Below are positions 19,108-28,615 of a stretch of DNA of 36,338 nucleotides, piece after piece. The translations under genes were made by a program, and so were the position numbers. Position 1 is the first letter of the stretch, and each line of letters opens with the position of its first letter. The stretch spans positions 2,772 through 39,109 of the forward strand of contig PFUD01000031.1 in NCBI GenBank assembly GCA_002789915.1. Reading direction: 5' to 3'. The notes below the pieces were generated by a model. That model was given only the letters and a program-made list of their open reading frames with translations. It had not been told where the DNA came from and ran no database searches. This DNA is from Comamonadaceae bacterium CG_4_9_14_3_um_filter_60_33. Lineage in GTDB: Bacteria > Pseudomonadota > Gammaproteobacteria > Burkholderiales > Burkholderiaceae_C.

Positions 19108-20154
19108 GTGACCCACCCGCGCGACGTACTGCTCGGCCCGACGGCCGCCACACCCTTGCCGGTGTGTGATCACTATTGCGGCGCGCCCTCGCGCATGGTC
19201 AAAAGCCTGGCCCTGCAAGCCGAATTGACACAAGAGTTCGGCACCTGTGTGTTTGATGTCACGCTCGACTGCGAGGACGGCGCACCGGTTGGCGGAGAAA
19301 AAGACCATGCAGAGATGGTCGCGGAACTGGCTGAAAATGCCTGGGCTGCGAATCAAAAGTTGATGCCTAACGGCCGCGCCCGAATTGCGGCTCGGGTTCA
19401 TCCGGTCGACCACCCCGCGTTTGCGCTGGATGTTGCGGCCATCATCGGGCGCTCGGCACACGCGCTCTGCCATATCATGATTCCCAAAGTGGACTCGGTC
19501 GCTGACATTGATCTTGCCCTGATCCACATCGACCAAGCTGAAAGAGCCAATGCCCTCGCCACGCCTTTGCCGCTTCACGTGCTGGTCGAGTCGCCGCTGG
19601 CAGTGCACCATGTGGCAGCCATCGCCGCGCACCCGCGTGTTGAATCGATCAGTTTTGGTCTGATGGACTTTGTCTCGGCCCATGGCGGCGCCATTCCGGC
19701 CAGCGCCATGGGCACGTCTGAAGGCAGTCTGCCCGAGGATTTGGATCAGTTCAGCCACCCGCTGGTGGTGCGTGCCAAGCTGGCTATTTCGGCAGCTTGC
19801 CACGCTTTTGGCAAAGTCGCTTCGCATTGTGTGGTCACGGAGTTCAAAAACACTGCCAAACTGGAAAAGGCAGCCCGCCATGCCAGCCGCGCGCTGGGCT
19901 TTGGCCGCATGTGGAGCATCCACCCTGATCAGATTCGACCGATCCTGGCAGCGTTTGCCCCGGACGCCGATGAAGTGACGCAGGCCAGCCGCATCGTCTG
20001 TGCCGCCCATGCCGCAGATTGGGCGCCCACATCAATCGATGGTCATTTGCACGACCGCGCCAGCTACCGTTATTTTTGGCAAGTGCTGGTGCGCGCCCAC
20101 CATACTGCCAGGCTGCAAAGCCATGATCCAGCCCAGGTTTTTTTCTCGGCGTGA
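19108..20154 (+). CDS. Divergent CitE/HpcH-type CoA-ester lyase family protein
   Basis: This is a TIM-barrel protein of the HpcH/HpaI-CitE superfamily, whose members cleave or form citryl-, malyl- or citramalyl-CoA with Mg2+. The 348-residue product has DCEDGAP (family D-x-ED), LVESPLAVHHV with the likely metal-binding Glu, SFGLMDF with the likely metal-binding Asp, and WSIHPDQI near the C terminus. The usual R-[IV]-N substrate motif reads ARVHP, with His in place of Asn, so the substrate may differ from citryl-CoA. It starts at GTG, 22 bases after mdh, and is followed by acnB. The context suggests a role in C4/C6 acid metabolism, but the reaction is unknown. No citD, citF or citC genes are nearby, so it is probably not citrate lyase. 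Confidence 0.85.
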   Translation: MTHPRDVLLGPTAATPLPVCDHYCGAPSRMVKSLALQAELTQEFGTCVFDVTLDCEDGAPVGGEKDHAEMVAELAENAWAANQKLMPNGRARIAARVHPVDHPAFALDVAAIIGRSAHALCHIMIPKVDSVADIDLALIHIDQAERANALATPLPLHVLVESPLAVHHVAAIAAHPRVESISFGLMDFVSAHGGAIPASAMGTSEGSLPEDLDQFSHPLVVRAKLAISAACHAFGKVASHCVVTEFKNTAKLEKAARHASRALGFGRMWSIHPDQIRPILAAFAPDADEVTQASRIVCAAHAADWAPTSIDGHLHDRASYRYFWQVLVRAHHTARLQSHDPAQVFFSA

Positions 20155-20253
20155 TGATGCTGACACACCGCCAGAGTCCCTCGTCACTTTTTTACTGACC
20201 GACGCCATCGCTGTTACCACCCAGCACATTTTTTGATTTAAAAGGAGATATCC

Positions 20254-22851
20254 ATGTTGCAAACTTACCGTGCCCATGTCGCCGAACGCGCTGCACTCGG
20301 CATTCCCGCCCTGCCCTTGACAGCCCAGCAAACCGCCGCGCTGATTGAGCTGCTGAAAAACCCGCCCAAAGGCGAAGAAGCCTTTTTGCTGGATTTGATC
20401 ATCCACCGTGTGCCTGCAGGCGTGGACGATGCCGCCAAAGTCAAGGCCAGCTACCTGGCCGCCGTGGCGCACGGCACTGAAAAATGCGCGCTGATCAGCC
20501 ATGAAAAAGCCACTGAACTGCTCGGCACCATGCTCGGTGGTTACAACCTGACGCCGCTGATCGACCTGCTCGACGACGCGGCAGTGGCTGGTGTTGCAGC
20601 TGAGGCCCTGAAAAAAACCCTGCTGATGTTCGACCAATTTCATGACGTCAAAGAAAAAGCCGACCAGGGCAACGCCTACGCCAAGGCCGTGCTACAGAGC
20701 TGGGCTGATGCCGAGTGGTTCACCAGCCGACCCGAAGTGCCGCAAAGCATCACCTTGTCGGTATTCAAGGTCACCGGTGAAACCAATACCGACGACCTGT
20801 CACCTGCCCCCGATGCCTGGAGCCGTCCCGACATTCCGCTGCACGCGCTGGCCATGCTCAAGAACAAGCGCGACGGCATCACTCCTGAAGAAGACGGCAA
20901 GCGCGGCCCGGTCAAGTTCATCGAAGACCTGCGCGCCCGTGGCAACCTGGTCGCCTACGTGGGTGACGTGGTCGGCACCGGCTCCAGCCGCAAATCAGCC
21001 ACCAACAGCGTGCTGTGGTTCACCGGTGAAGACATTCCCTTTGTGCCCAATAAGCGCTTTGGCGGTGTTTGCCTGGGCGCCAAGATTGCGCCGATTTTCT
21101 ACAACACCATGGAAGACGCCGGTGCCCTGCCGATCGAACTCGACGTCAGCCAGATGAACATGGGCGACACCATTGAACTGCGCCCCTATGACGGCAAGGC
21201 CCTGAAAGACGGCAAAGTCATCGCCGAATTCAAACTCAAGAGTGAGGTGTTGTTTGACGAGGTGCGCGCCGGCGGCCGCATTCCGTTGATCATTGGCCGC
21301 GGCCTGACCGCCAAGGCACGCGAAGCCCTGGGTCTGCCTGTTTCCACGCTGTTCCGCCTGCCGCAAAACCCCAAAGCCACGGGCAAGGGCTTCACACTGG
21401 CGCAAAAAATGGTGGGCCGCGCCTGCGGCTTGCCCGAAGGTCAGGGCGTGCTGCCCGGCACTTATTGCGAACCCAAAATGACCAGCGTCGGCTCGCAGGA
21501 CACCACCGGCCCGATGACCCGCGACGAACTGAAAGACCTGGCTTGCCTGGGCTTCAGCGCCGACCTGGTGATGCAGTCGTTCTGCCACACCGCGGCATAC
21601 CCCAAGCCGATCGATGTCAAGATGCACCACGAGCTGCCCGAGTTCATGAGCAACCGTGGCGGTATTCCGCTGCGTCCGGGCGACGGCATCATTCACAGCT
21701 GGCTCAACCGCATGCTCTTGCCCGATACCGTGGGCACCGGCGGCGACAGCCACACCCGCTTCCCGATCGGCATCAGCTTCCCGGCGGGCTCTGGCCTCGT
21801 CGCTTTTGCCGCAGCCACCGGCGTCATGCCGCTGGACATGCCCGAGAGCGTGCTGGTGCGCTTTAAAGGCACCATGCAGCCGGGTGTCACCCTGCGCGAT
21901 CTGGTCAATGCCATTCCGCTGTACGCCATCAAGTCGGGCGAACTTACCGTGGCCAAACAGGGCAAAAAGAATGTGTTCTCCGGCCGCATCCTTGAAATTG
22001 AAGGCTTGCCGAACCTGAAGGTCGAGCAAGCGTTTGAGCTCAGCGACGCCTCTGCCGAGCGCAGCGCCGCCGGCTGCACAGTGCACCTCAACAAAGAGCC
22101 TATCCAGGAGTACCTGAACAGCAACATCGTCATGCTCAAGTGGATGATTGCCAACGGCTACGAGGATGTGCGCACCATCAAGCGTCGCATCAAGGCCATG
22201 GAAGCCTGGCTGGCGAATCCGCAACTGCTCAAGCGTGATGACGATGCCGAGTACGCCAGCGTGATCGAGATCGACCTGGCCGACATTCACGAGCCGATCG
22301 TGGCTTGCCCGAACGACCCCGACGACGTGAAAACCTTGTCTGACGTGGCCGGCACCAAGATCGAAGAAGTGTTTATCGGTTCCTGCATGACTAACATCGG
22401 CCATTTCCGCGCTGCCTCCAAATTGTTGGAAAACAAGCGTGACATTCCGGTCAAGCTATGGATGGCGCCGCCCACCAAAATGGATGCCAAACAACTCAGC
22501 GAGGAAGGTCATTACAACGTGCTCGGGTCAGCCGGTGCGCGCATCGAAATGCCGGGCTGTAGCCTGTGCATGGGCAACCAGGCCCAAGTGAAAGAAGGCG
22601 CGGTGGTGTTCTCCACCTCAACGCGCAACTTCCCGAACCGTCTTGGCAAGAACAGCAACGTGTACTTGGGCAGCGCCGAGTTGGCGGCCATTTGCTCCAA
22701 ATTGGGTCGCATTCCGACCAAAGCAGAGTACATGGCCGACATGGGCGTGTTGTCAGCGGACAGCGGCAAGATTTACAAATACCTGAACTTTGACAAGGTG
22801 CAGGATTACACCGACGCAGCCGCATCCGTCAAGGAAACTGCTACCGCCTGA
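20254..22851 (+). CDS. acnB: Bifunctional aconitate hydratase 2 / 2-methylisocitrate dehydratase
   Basis: AcnB isomerises citrate to isocitrate with a [4Fe-4S] cluster. At 865 residues it has exactly the E. coli AcnB length. The N-terminal HEAT-like domain begins [19 protein letters not shown]. It is followed by a swivel domain ([13 protein letters not shown]) and the catalytic domains with GGDSHTRFP and the cluster ligands [11 protein letters not shown] and [10 protein letters not shown] strong AGGAG lies six bases before the ATG. A terminator follows the stop. AcnB proteins can also bind mRNA when the cluster is lost. Confidence 0.98.
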   Translation: MLQTYRAHVAERAALGIPALPLTAQQTAALIELLKNPPKGEEAFLLDLIIHRVPAGVDDAAKVKASYLAAVAHGTEKCALISHEKATELLGTMLGGYNLTPLIDLLDDAAVAGVAAEALKKTLLMFDQFHDVKEKADQGNAYAKAVLQSWADAEWFTSRPEVPQSITLSVFKVTGETNTDDLSPAPDAWSRPDIPLHALAMLKNKRDGITPEEDGKRGPVKFIEDLRARGNLVAYVGDVVGTGSSRKSATNSVLWFTGEDIPFVPNKRFGGVCLGAKIAPIFYNTMEDAGALPIELDVSQMNMGDTIELRPYDGKALKDGKVIAEFKLKSEVLFDEVRAGGRIPLIIGRGLTAKAREALGLPVSTLFRLPQNPKATGKGFTLAQKMVGRACGLPEGQGVLPGTYCEPKMTSVGSQDTTGPMTRDELKDLACLGFSADLVMQSFCHTAAYPKPIDVKMHHELPEFMSNRGGIPLRPGDGIIHSWLNRMLLPDTVGTGGDSHTRFPIGISFPAGSGLVAFAAATGVMPLDMPESVLVRFKGTMQPGVTLRDLVNAIPLYAIKSGELTVAKQGKKNVFSGRILEIEGLPNLKVEQAFELSDASAERSAAGCTVHLNKEPIQEYLNSNIVMLKWMIANGYEDVRTIKRRIKAMEAWLANPQLLKRDDDAEYASVIEIDLADIHEPIVACPNDPDDVKTLSDVAGTKIEEVFIGSCMTNIGHFRAASKLLENKRDIPVKLWMAPPTKMDAKQLSEEGHYNVLGSAGARIEMPGCSLCMGNQAQVKEGAVVFSTSTRNFPNRLGKNSNVYLGSAELAAICSKLGRIPTKAEYMADMGVLSADSGKIYKYLNFDKVQDYTDAAASVKETATA

Positions 22852-22897
22852 ACCTGCTTTGCAAGAAGGCATCGGTGGTGATGCCGTCCAATAAACT

Positions 22898-22934
22898 AAC
22901 CGCCTTGCTGCACTTGCTGCCGGGCGGTTTTTTT
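22898..22934 (+). terminator. Terminator after acnB
   Basis: AACCGCC (22898-22904) pairs with GGCGGTT (22923-22929) around an 18-base loop, and the T-run continues to 22934. It ends the mdh-lyase-acnB unit before the convergent acetyltransferase gene. Confidence 0.75.
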
Positions 22935-22942
22935 GGCCCGCT

Positions 22943-23464
22943 TTACAGCGGCGCGGCGCTGTCGCCCAAGCCCAGGGGCTTGTCCATCATCACCACGTCA
23001 AGCCAGCGCTCAAACTTCCAGCCGCAAGATTTGAGCGTGCCCACATGACTAAAACCAGCGCTACGATGAACGTTGACCGAACCCAGGTTAGCCGAGTCAC
23101 CAATCACGGCAATCAGCTTGCGCACGCCGGCGCACTCAGCCTGTGTCATCAATTCGGCCAACAAGGCGCGCCCCAGGCCCTGCCCCATCGCCTTCGGCGC
23201 CAGATAAATCGAATCTTCGGCAGAATAACGGTAAGCCGGGCGTGGCTTGAACCAGTTGCAATAGGCAAAGCCCAGCACTTGTGTGCCATCAACCGCCACC
23301 AGATAGGGCAAAGCTTTGCTCAAAACATCAGCGCGGCGCTGCGCCATATCTGCTTCTGATGGCGGGTCGACTTCGAAAGTGCCCGTTCCATGCAACACAT
23401 GGTGCGCATAAATGGCGGTAATTTGGGCAATGTCGCTGGATTGGCTGTGGCGAATGATGGGCAT
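22943..23464 (-). CDS. GNAT acetyltransferase, phosphinothricin/methionine-sulfone type
   Basis: The 173-residue product begins MPIIRHSQSSDIAQITAIYA and has the family pattern YAHHVLHGTGTFE, the acetyl-CoA loop GQGLGRALL (motif A) and SVNVHRSAGF near the end. This pattern matches the Pat/Bar/MddA branch of GNAT enzymes, which acetylate phosphinothricin, methionine sulfone or related amines. The true substrate here is not shown. The frame is open 15 codons further up, but the start at 23464 gives the family N-terminus. It is convergent with acnB and divergent from rpsP. Confidence 0.88.
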   Translation of the reverse strand: MPIIRHSQSSDIAQITAIYAHHVLHGTGTFEVDPPSEADMAQRRADVLSKALPYLVAVDGTQVLGFAYCNWFKPRPAYRYSAEDSIYLAPKAMGQGLGRALLAELMTQAECAGVRKLIAVIGDSANLGSVNVHRSAGFSHVGTLKSCGWKFERWLDVVMMDKPLGLGDSAAPL

Positions 23465-23479
23465 GGTGTTTGTCAACGA

Positions 23480-23589
23480 TATAATGTGCGGCTGTCTGGC
23501 GTGTCGCATAACCGGGTGGTTATGTCGCGTGTCTCAAACGCCAGGTTAAATGCCAATTTTCGTGGAAGTCATTCCACTTCCCCAAAGGA
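23480..23589 (+). promoter_or_regulatory. rpsP promoter -10 and structured leader
   Basis: A perfect TATAAT lies at 23480-23485, although no strong -35 is visible. The leader then holds nested inverted repeats. CTGGCGT (23496-23502) pairs with ACGCCAG (23538-23544) and encloses CATAACC (23507-23513) paired with GGTTATG (23518-23524). A separate hairpin, GTGGAA-GTCA-TTCCAC (23562-23577), lies just before the ribosome site AAAGGA (23584-23589). Confidence 0.6.
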
Positions 23590-23595
23590 TACATC

Positions 23596-23847
23596 ATGGT
23601 CGTCATTCGACTCGCCCGTGGCGGAGCCAAAGCTCGCCCGTTTTTCAATATTGTGGTGGCAGACAAACGCACCCGTCGCGATGGCCGCTTTATCGAGCGC
23701 CTTGGTTTTTACAACCCAATCGCCAAATCCAACGAAGAAAGCATTCGTATTGCCCAAGACCGCTTGACTTACTGGCGCAGCGTGGGCGCGCAAGCATCGC
23801 CTACCGTTGAACGCCTGATCAAGCAAGCTGCTGCCAAAGCAGCCTGA
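23596..23847 (+). CDS. rpsP: Small ribosomal subunit protein bS16
   Basis: bS16 binds 16S rRNA early in 30S assembly. At 83 residues it has the normal length. It begins [20 protein letters not shown] and contains the family segments [15 protein letters not shown] and [11 protein letters not shown]. It is the first gene of the conserved rpsP-rimM-trmD-rplS operon and is preceded by AAAGGA six bases before the ATG. Confidence 0.98.
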   Translation: MVVIRLARGGAKARPFFNIVVADKRTRRDGRFIERLGFYNPIAKSNEESIRIAQDRLTYWRSVGAQASPTVERLIKQAAAKAA

Positions 23848-23856
23848 TCGTTGCTA

Positions 23857-24420
23857 ATGCTGCCCGGCCTGGAGGCTGCCGAATTACCGGTAGATGCCGT
23901 CGAAGTCGGGCGCATCCTTGATGCCTGGGGCATCAAGGGATGGTTCAAGGTTCTACCCTACAGCGCCGACCCCGAGGCGCTTTTTTCTGCCAAATCGTGG
24001 TTTCTTCTGCCCGCTGAAAAAGGCACCAAAACCTTTGCAGGCGTGGGCCAGCTGAGAATCAAGGAAGCCAAAGTCCACTCCGACACAGTCGTCGCTTGCG
24101 CGCAGGGCATTGAAGATCGCAATGCCGCCGACAGCCTGCGCGGTGCCCGCATTTTCATTGCGCGCAGCAACTTTCCTTCAGCCAAACAAGACGAGTACTA
24201 CTGGGTTGACCTGATCGGGCTTGAAGTCATCAACCGCGAAGGCGTCAGCCTGGGCCATGTGCGGGAGTTGCTGAGCACTGCAGCGCAAACCGTGCTGGTG
24301 ATCGACCAGGTGCAAGACGGCATAACAGTGGAATTCATGGTTCCTTTTGTGGCGGTTTACATCGATGATGTGAATTTGGACGCACGCCGCATCTTGGTGG
24401 ATTGGCAAGCAGATTATTAA
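23857..24420 (+). CDS. rimM: Ribosome maturation factor RimM
   Basis: RimM helps maturation of the 30S head by binding uS19 and 16S rRNA. The 187-residue product has the N-terminal RimM domain (VEVGRILDAWGIKGWFKV) and the C-terminal PRC barrel with DEYYWVDLIGLEVINREG. The start is uncertain: TTG at 23851 is in frame, but ATG at 23857 is more probable, and no clear ribosome site precedes either. That would fit translational coupling to rpsP, nine bases upstream. Confidence 0.94.
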   Translation: MLPGLEAAELPVDAVEVGRILDAWGIKGWFKVLPYSADPEALFSAKSWFLLPAEKGTKTFAGVGQLRIKEAKVHSDTVVACAQGIEDRNAADSLRGARIFIARSNFPSAKQDEYYWVDLIGLEVINREGVSLGHVRELLSTAAQTVLVIDQVQDGITVEFMVPFVAVYIDDVNLDARRILVDWQADY

Positions 24421-24431
24421 GAGCAAACCCC

Positions 24432-25199
24432 ATGCGATTTGATGTGGTGACGCTGTTTCCGGAATTATTTGCGCCATTTTTGAGCACAGGCATTACCCGG
24501 CGCGCCTTCGAGTCGGGACAAGTCAATGTGCAGTTGCACAACCCGCGTGATTTCGCCCAGGGCAATTACCGTCGCGTGGATGACCGGCCCTTTGGCGGTG
24601 GCCCCGGCATGGTGATGATGACCGAACCGCTGTCGCAGTGCCTGGCAAGCATTCGTGCCGAGCGCGCTGATGACGCACCCGTGGTCCTGTTCTCCCCCAT
24701 TGGCAAGCCACTCAAGCACGAAATGGTCACGCACTGGGCCGACAGCAATGGCGCGACGCTGATTTGTGGCCGCTACGAAGGCCTTGACCAGCGCTTTATT
24801 GACACCCATGTCACCGAACAAATCAGCCTGGGCGACTTTGTCCTCTCTGGCGGGGAGATTGCTGCCATGGCACTGCTCGATGCCGTGGCCCGGCTGCAAC
24901 CCGGCGTGCTGGGCGACGCCGACAGCCATGCGCAAGACAGTTTCAACCCGGCGCTCGATGGCTTGCTTGATTGCCCGCATTACACCCGTCCCGAAATCTG
25001 GCAAGGACAGGCCGTGCCCGACGTGCTGCTCAGCGGCCACCATGTCAACATTGAGCGCTGGCGGCGCAGCCAGCGCCTGATGCTCAGCCAAGGCCTGCGC
25101 CCTGAATTGATCGAGCAGGCACGCCAAGCCGGTCATTTGGACGCGGCAGACGAGGCCGTTCTCTCACGCTATAATCGTGGGCTTCCCGATCCTCTGTAA
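24432..25199 (+). CDS. trmD: tRNA (guanine37-N1)-methyltransferase
   Basis: TrmD methylates G37 next to the anticodon and prevents +1 frameshifting. The 255-residue product equals the E. coli length. It starts [17 protein letters not shown] and has the SPOUT trefoil-knot motifs: [24 protein letters not shown] and [12 protein letters not shown] for S-adenosylmethionine binding. It starts 11 bases after rimM. Ten codons of open frame upstream overlap rimM and are not used. Confidence 0.97.
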   Translation: MRFDVVTLFPELFAPFLSTGITRRAFESGQVNVQLHNPRDFAQGNYRRVDDRPFGGGPGMVMMTEPLSQCLASIRAERADDAPVVLFSPIGKPLKHEMVTHWADSNGATLICGRYEGLDQRFIDTHVTEQISLGDFVLSGGEIAAMALLDAVARLQPGVLGDADSHAQDSFNPALDGLLDCPHYTRPEIWQGQAVPDVLLSGHHVNIERWRRSQRLMLSQGLRPELIEQARQAGHLDAADEAVLSRYNRGLPDPL

Positions 25200-25272
25200 G
25201 ACCGCTGGCGTGCATGGCGCGCTGGCATACGTCATGGTGACGCTGGTGCTGACAAGATCATTGAAAGAACTT

Positions 25273-25656
25273 ATGAACCTGATCCAAACCCTAGAGCAAG
25301 AAGAAATTGCTCGTCTGAACAAAACCATTCCTGAATTTGGCCCTGGCGACACCGTCGTCGTGAGCCTGAATGTGGTTGAAGGCACGCGCAAGCGTCTGCA
25401 GGCCTACGAAGGTGTGGTGATTGCCAAGCGCAATCGCGGCCTCAACAGCGGCTTTACGGTGCGTAAAATATCCAGCGGCGAAGGTGTCGAGCGCACCTTC
25501 CAGACCTACAGCCCACTGATTGCCAAGATTGAAGTCAAACGCCGCGGTGATGTGCGTCGTGCCAAGCTGTACTACCTGCGTGAGCGCAGCGGCAAGTCGG
25601 CACGTATCAAAGAAAAATTGCCAGCGCGCAAGACGGTGGTTGCCACTGCCGCTTGA
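25273..25656 (+). CDS. rplS: Large ribosomal subunit protein bL19
   Basis: bL19 lies at the 30S/50S interface. The 127-residue product begins [20 protein letters not shown] and contains [16 protein letters not shown], the RNA-binding [20 protein letters not shown] and [20 protein letters not shown]. It is longer than the E. coli protein (115) by a basic/alanine tail. It ends the rpsP operon and is followed by a strong terminator. Confidence 0.98.
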   Translation: MNLIQTLEQEEIARLNKTIPEFGPGDTVVVSLNVVEGTRKRLQAYEGVVIAKRNRGLNSGFTVRKISSGEGVERTFQTYSPLIAKIEVKRRGDVRRAKLYYLRERSGKSARIKEKLPARKTVVATAA

Positions 25657-25675
25657 TAACCCGGCACGCTGCTTG

Positions 25676-25711
25676 AAAAAACCGCCTCAGTTTACTGTGG
25701 CGGTTTTTTTT
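25676..25711 (+). terminator. Terminator of the rpsP-rimM-trmD-rplS operon
   Basis: AAACCGCC (25679-25686) pairs with GGCGGTTT (25699-25706) around a 12-base loop. It is followed by a T-run to 25711 and preceded by an A-run, so it could work in both directions. Confidence 0.9.
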
Positions 25712-25733
25712 CGACGCTTTGTCTCCGAATGTC

Positions 25734-26405
25734 ATGACCGCGCTCATACCCGACCCGCGAACAGTGCCTGTGACGCAAGTGGACAGCCACTTGCCGGCCG
25801 TACTCCCTGCGGCGCTACGGCCCAACGCGTTGCGCGCCCGGTTTGCCGCACCACCGGTTTGGCAGGCTGAGTTTTTACGCGAGAAAATGTTCATGGCGCG
25901 CGCGCCCATGCCTGCGGCGGTGCTGCTGCCCATCGTGCAGCGCCCTGAGCCAACCGTGCTGCTCACGCTGCGCACGCTGCATTTATCGACCCATTCCGGA
26001 CAGGTCGCCTTTCCCGGCGGCAAGGTGGAAGAATCAGATGCAGACGCGGTTGCGGCCGCCCTGCGCGAGGCCCACGAAGAAATTGGTCTGGCGCCGCAAT
26101 TTGTGGAGGTACTGGGCCAGTTGCCGGTTTATGTCACTGGGTCGGCTTTTCACGTTACACCGGTGGTGGCCCTGATTGCACCAGAAATGGTCTTGCGCCC
26201 CAACCCGTTTGAGGTTGCCGATGTGTTCGAGGTGCCGTTGGCCTATTTGATGAATCCGGCGCACCATCGCCACCATCTGGCAACGTGGCAAGGCGTTCAA
26301 CGCGAATGGTTGTCGATGCCCTACCAGGACGCGATTGCCGAGCGTTTTATCTGGGGCGCCACCGCCGGCATGTTGCGTAACTTTTACCGTTTTTTACGGG
26401 CCTGA
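25734..26405 (+). CDS. CoA pyrophosphatase-type NUDIX hydrolase
   Basis: The 223-residue product has a NUDIX box in the form typical of NudL/CoAse enzymes: FPGGKVEESDADAVAAALRE followed directly by AHEEIGL, near residues 103-129. The nearby GQLPVYVTGSAFHVTPVV and FEVADVFEVPLAYLM segments also match this branch, which cleaves coenzyme A or related nucleoside diphosphates to phosphopantetheine and 3',5'-ADP. A TTG start at 25719 is possible, but the ATG at 25734 is preferred. It directly follows the rplS terminator, and the CbiB-like gene begins 24 bases later. Confidence 0.88.
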   Translation: MTALIPDPRTVPVTQVDSHLPAVLPAALRPNALRARFAAPPVWQAEFLREKMFMARAPMPAAVLLPIVQRPEPTVLLTLRTLHLSTHSGQVAFPGGKVEESDADAVAAALREAHEEIGLAPQFVEVLGQLPVYVTGSAFHVTPVVALIAPEMVLRPNPFEVADVFEVPLAYLMNPAHHRHHLATWQGVQREWLSMPYQDAIAERFIWGATAGMLRNFYRFLRA

Positions 26406-26429
26406 GCGAGCCTGCGCCAGGCAGCCGCT

Positions 26430-27404
26430 ATGATTCAAGGAATGAGCTTTATCTCTGTGCTGTTTGCCTTGTTACTCGAACAGGTGCGCCCCATGGGCCG
26501 CGGCAACGCCATCCACGCAGCCGCGCGCTCCTGGGTGCGTTTCTGCAGTCGCACGCTGGATGCCGGCAAGCCTTTGCACGGCTGGCTGGCCTGGAGCCTG
26601 GCCGTGCTTGGGCCATCCGTGCTGGCTGTGCTGATCTATGGGGCACTAGATTTTTGGGTCGGTTGGCCGCTGTCGCTGCTGTGGAGTGCGCTGGTGTTGT
26701 ACGCCTCGCTTGGCTTTCGCCAATTCAGCTTTCATTTCACCGCAATCCGTAATGCCCTGGCCAACGATGACGACACACTGGCGCGCACGCTGCTGGCCCA
26801 GTGGCAACACATTGACACCCAAACCTGGTCGCACAACGAGATGATCGGCCGCGTTATCGAACTCTCTGCGCTGGCCGCCCATCGTCACGTCTTTGGGGTG
26901 CTGGCCTGGTTTTCGGTGCTGGCGGCACTTGGTTTGGGTCCCACCGGAGCGGTGCTCTACCGCCTGGCCGAATTTGTCGCTCGCTATTGGCAACACAAAA
27001 GTCAGGCCTTGCAGCAGCCTGTCAGCCAGGCACTGCAAAGCAATGCGCAGGCCGCCTGGCAGTGGATTGATACCGTACCTGCACGCTTGACGGTGCTTGG
27101 CTTCGCAGTGGTCGGTAATTTTGAGGAAGCCATTGATGGCTGGCGCCGTTACGCAGCACAGCCCGGCGCCAACAACGATGGCTTGCTCTTGGCCGCCACA
27201 TCCGGTGCCATCAACATCCAACTCGCGGCAGTAAACGTTGTCAGTTCGGCCGCAACGGACGGATCAGCCTCCGCCCATGGTTTCAACCTGCGGCCACCGC
27301 CCGAACTGGCGCATCTGGCCATTTTGGTGGGTCTGGTCTGGCGCGCCGTGGTCATGTGGGTTGTTTTGTTGGCCCTCTTGACGCTGGCGAGACTCATCGC
27401 CTGA
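26430..27404 (+). CDS. CobD/CbiB-like membrane protein
   Basis: The 324-residue product has at least four hydrophobic helices (near residues 5-15, 52-95, 156-180 and the C terminus). It carries the CobD/CbiB-like pattern SFISVLFALLLEQVRPMGRG at the N terminus and GNFEEAIDGWRRY near the middle. Classic CbiB makes adenosylcobinamide phosphate in B12 synthesis, but no other cobalamin gene is nearby except a HisC-type aminotransferase gene. The sequence is divergent, so it may be a paralogue with another role, for example of the AmpE type. A second possible ATG lies four codons downstream. Confidence 0.72.
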   Translation: MIQGMSFISVLFALLLEQVRPMGRGNAIHAAARSWVRFCSRTLDAGKPLHGWLAWSLAVLGPSVLAVLIYGALDFWVGWPLSLLWSALVLYASLGFRQFSFHFTAIRNALANDDDTLARTLLAQWQHIDTQTWSHNEMIGRVIELSALAAHRHVFGVLAWFSVLAALGLGPTGAVLYRLAEFVARYWQHKSQALQQPVSQALQSNAQAAWQWIDTVPARLTVLGFAVVGNFEEAIDGWRRYAAQPGANNDGLLLAATSGAINIQLAAVNVVSSAATDGSASAHGFNLRPPPELAHLAILVGLVWRAVVMWVVLLALLTLARLIA

Positions 27405-27461
27405 GCTCGAATTCAAATTCCGAATGGCACTCGCCAGTCATCAACCGCGATAACTTTTAAA

Positions 27462-28556
27462 GTGAAACCCGTCTTGAAGCTTCAATTGATCAGCCCCATC
27501 GTCGGCCAGCTGGTGCCTTATGTGCCTGGCGAGCAACCCCAAATGGCCAATCTGGTCAAGCTCAACACCAACGAAAACCCTTATCCGCCCTCGCCACGTG
27601 TGGTGGCAGCCATCCAGCAAGCGGCGCAACATGGCTTGCAGCTTTACCCCGACCCCGATGGCACAGTACTGCGCCAGGCCATAGCCAACAACTTTGGCCT
27701 AAAACCACAACAGGTGTTTTTGGGCAACGGTTCGGATGAAGTGCTGGCGCATTCTTTTTTTGCTTTTTTCCAGCAGGGCTGCCCGCTGCTGATGCCTGAC
27801 ATCAGCTACAGTTTTTACAAGGTCTATTGCGGCTTGTACGGCATTGCAGCACGCACCGTGCCATTGCGCGAAGGCCTGCAATTGAACGTGGCCGACTACG
27901 CCTGTGCGGCCGACCAGACGTTCGCCGGCGTGGTGATTGCAAACCCCAATGCGCCTACCGGCATCGGCCTGCCGCTGGCCGACGTCGAGGCGCTGCTGCA
28001 AATGCACCCAAGCCGGGTGGTGCTGATCGACGAGGCCTATGTGGACTTTGGCGGTCAAACGGCCATGGCCTTGATCGACCGCTACCCGAACCTGCTGGTG
28101 GTCCACACGATGTCCAAGTCACGCTCGCTGGCGGGCTTGCGTATTGGCTACGCCTGTGGCCAGGCCCACTTGATCGAGGCACTGAACCGCGTCAAGAACA
28201 GCTTCAATTCCTACCCGCTGGACCGGCTGGCGCTGGCCGGTGGTGTGGCTGCTTTTGAAGACCATGCCTATTTTGAACAAACCCGCCAGACCGTGATGAG
28301 CAGCCGCGAAGGCTTGGTGCTGGCCTTGGAAGACCTGGGCTTTGTTGTGCTTCCGTCCCAAACCAATTTTGTCTTTGCCCGTCACCCCGGTCATGCGGGC
28401 GCTGACCTGGCGACTGGGCTGCGCACTCAAGGTGTGCTGGTGCGGCATTTCAATCAACCTCGCATCGACCCGTTTTTGCGCATCAGCGTGGGCACGCCCG
28501 AACAATGTAACCAGTTGGTGACAGCCTTGGCCAAACTGGTCACCGCAACAGCCTGA
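27462..28556 (+). CDS. hisC: Histidinol-phosphate aminotransferase family protein
   Basis: This is a fold-type I PLP aminotransferase. The 364-residue product begins at GTG and has [15 protein letters not shown] (32-46), [22 protein letters not shown] (160-167), DEAYVDF (190-196) and the PLP lysine Lys219 in [15 protein letters not shown]. These match HisC, which converts imidazole-acetol phosphate to histidinol phosphate. It lies outside any his operon, next to a CbiB-like gene, so it may be a second HisC acting on aromatic amino acids or, less likely, a threonine-phosphate decarboxylase-like enzyme. There is no strong ribosome site before the GTG. Confidence 0.87.
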   Translation: MKPVLKLQLISPIVGQLVPYVPGEQPQMANLVKLNTNENPYPPSPRVVAAIQQAAQHGLQLYPDPDGTVLRQAIANNFGLKPQQVFLGNGSDEVLAHSFFAFFQQGCPLLMPDISYSFYKVYCGLYGIAARTVPLREGLQLNVADYACAADQTFAGVVIANPNAPTGIGLPLADVEALLQMHPSRVVLIDEAYVDFGGQTAMALIDRYPNLLVVHTMSKSRSLAGLRIGYACGQAHLIEALNRVKNSFNSYPLDRLALAGGVAAFEDHAYFEQTRQTVMSSREGLVLALEDLGFVVLPSQTNFVFARHPGHAGADLATGLRTQGVLVRHFNQPRIDPFLRISVGTPEQCNQLVTALAKLVTATA

Positions 28557-28615
28557 CTCACCTGAACTTTGCGCGTCAGACCACTCACGCAGCAAGGTGC
28601 TCTGACCCCAACCGA

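Noticed and set aside
20995-22404. Minus-strand 469-codon open frame opposite acnB
   Set aside because: It lies entirely within acnB, the composition is typical of an antisense shadow, and there is no recognisable domain.
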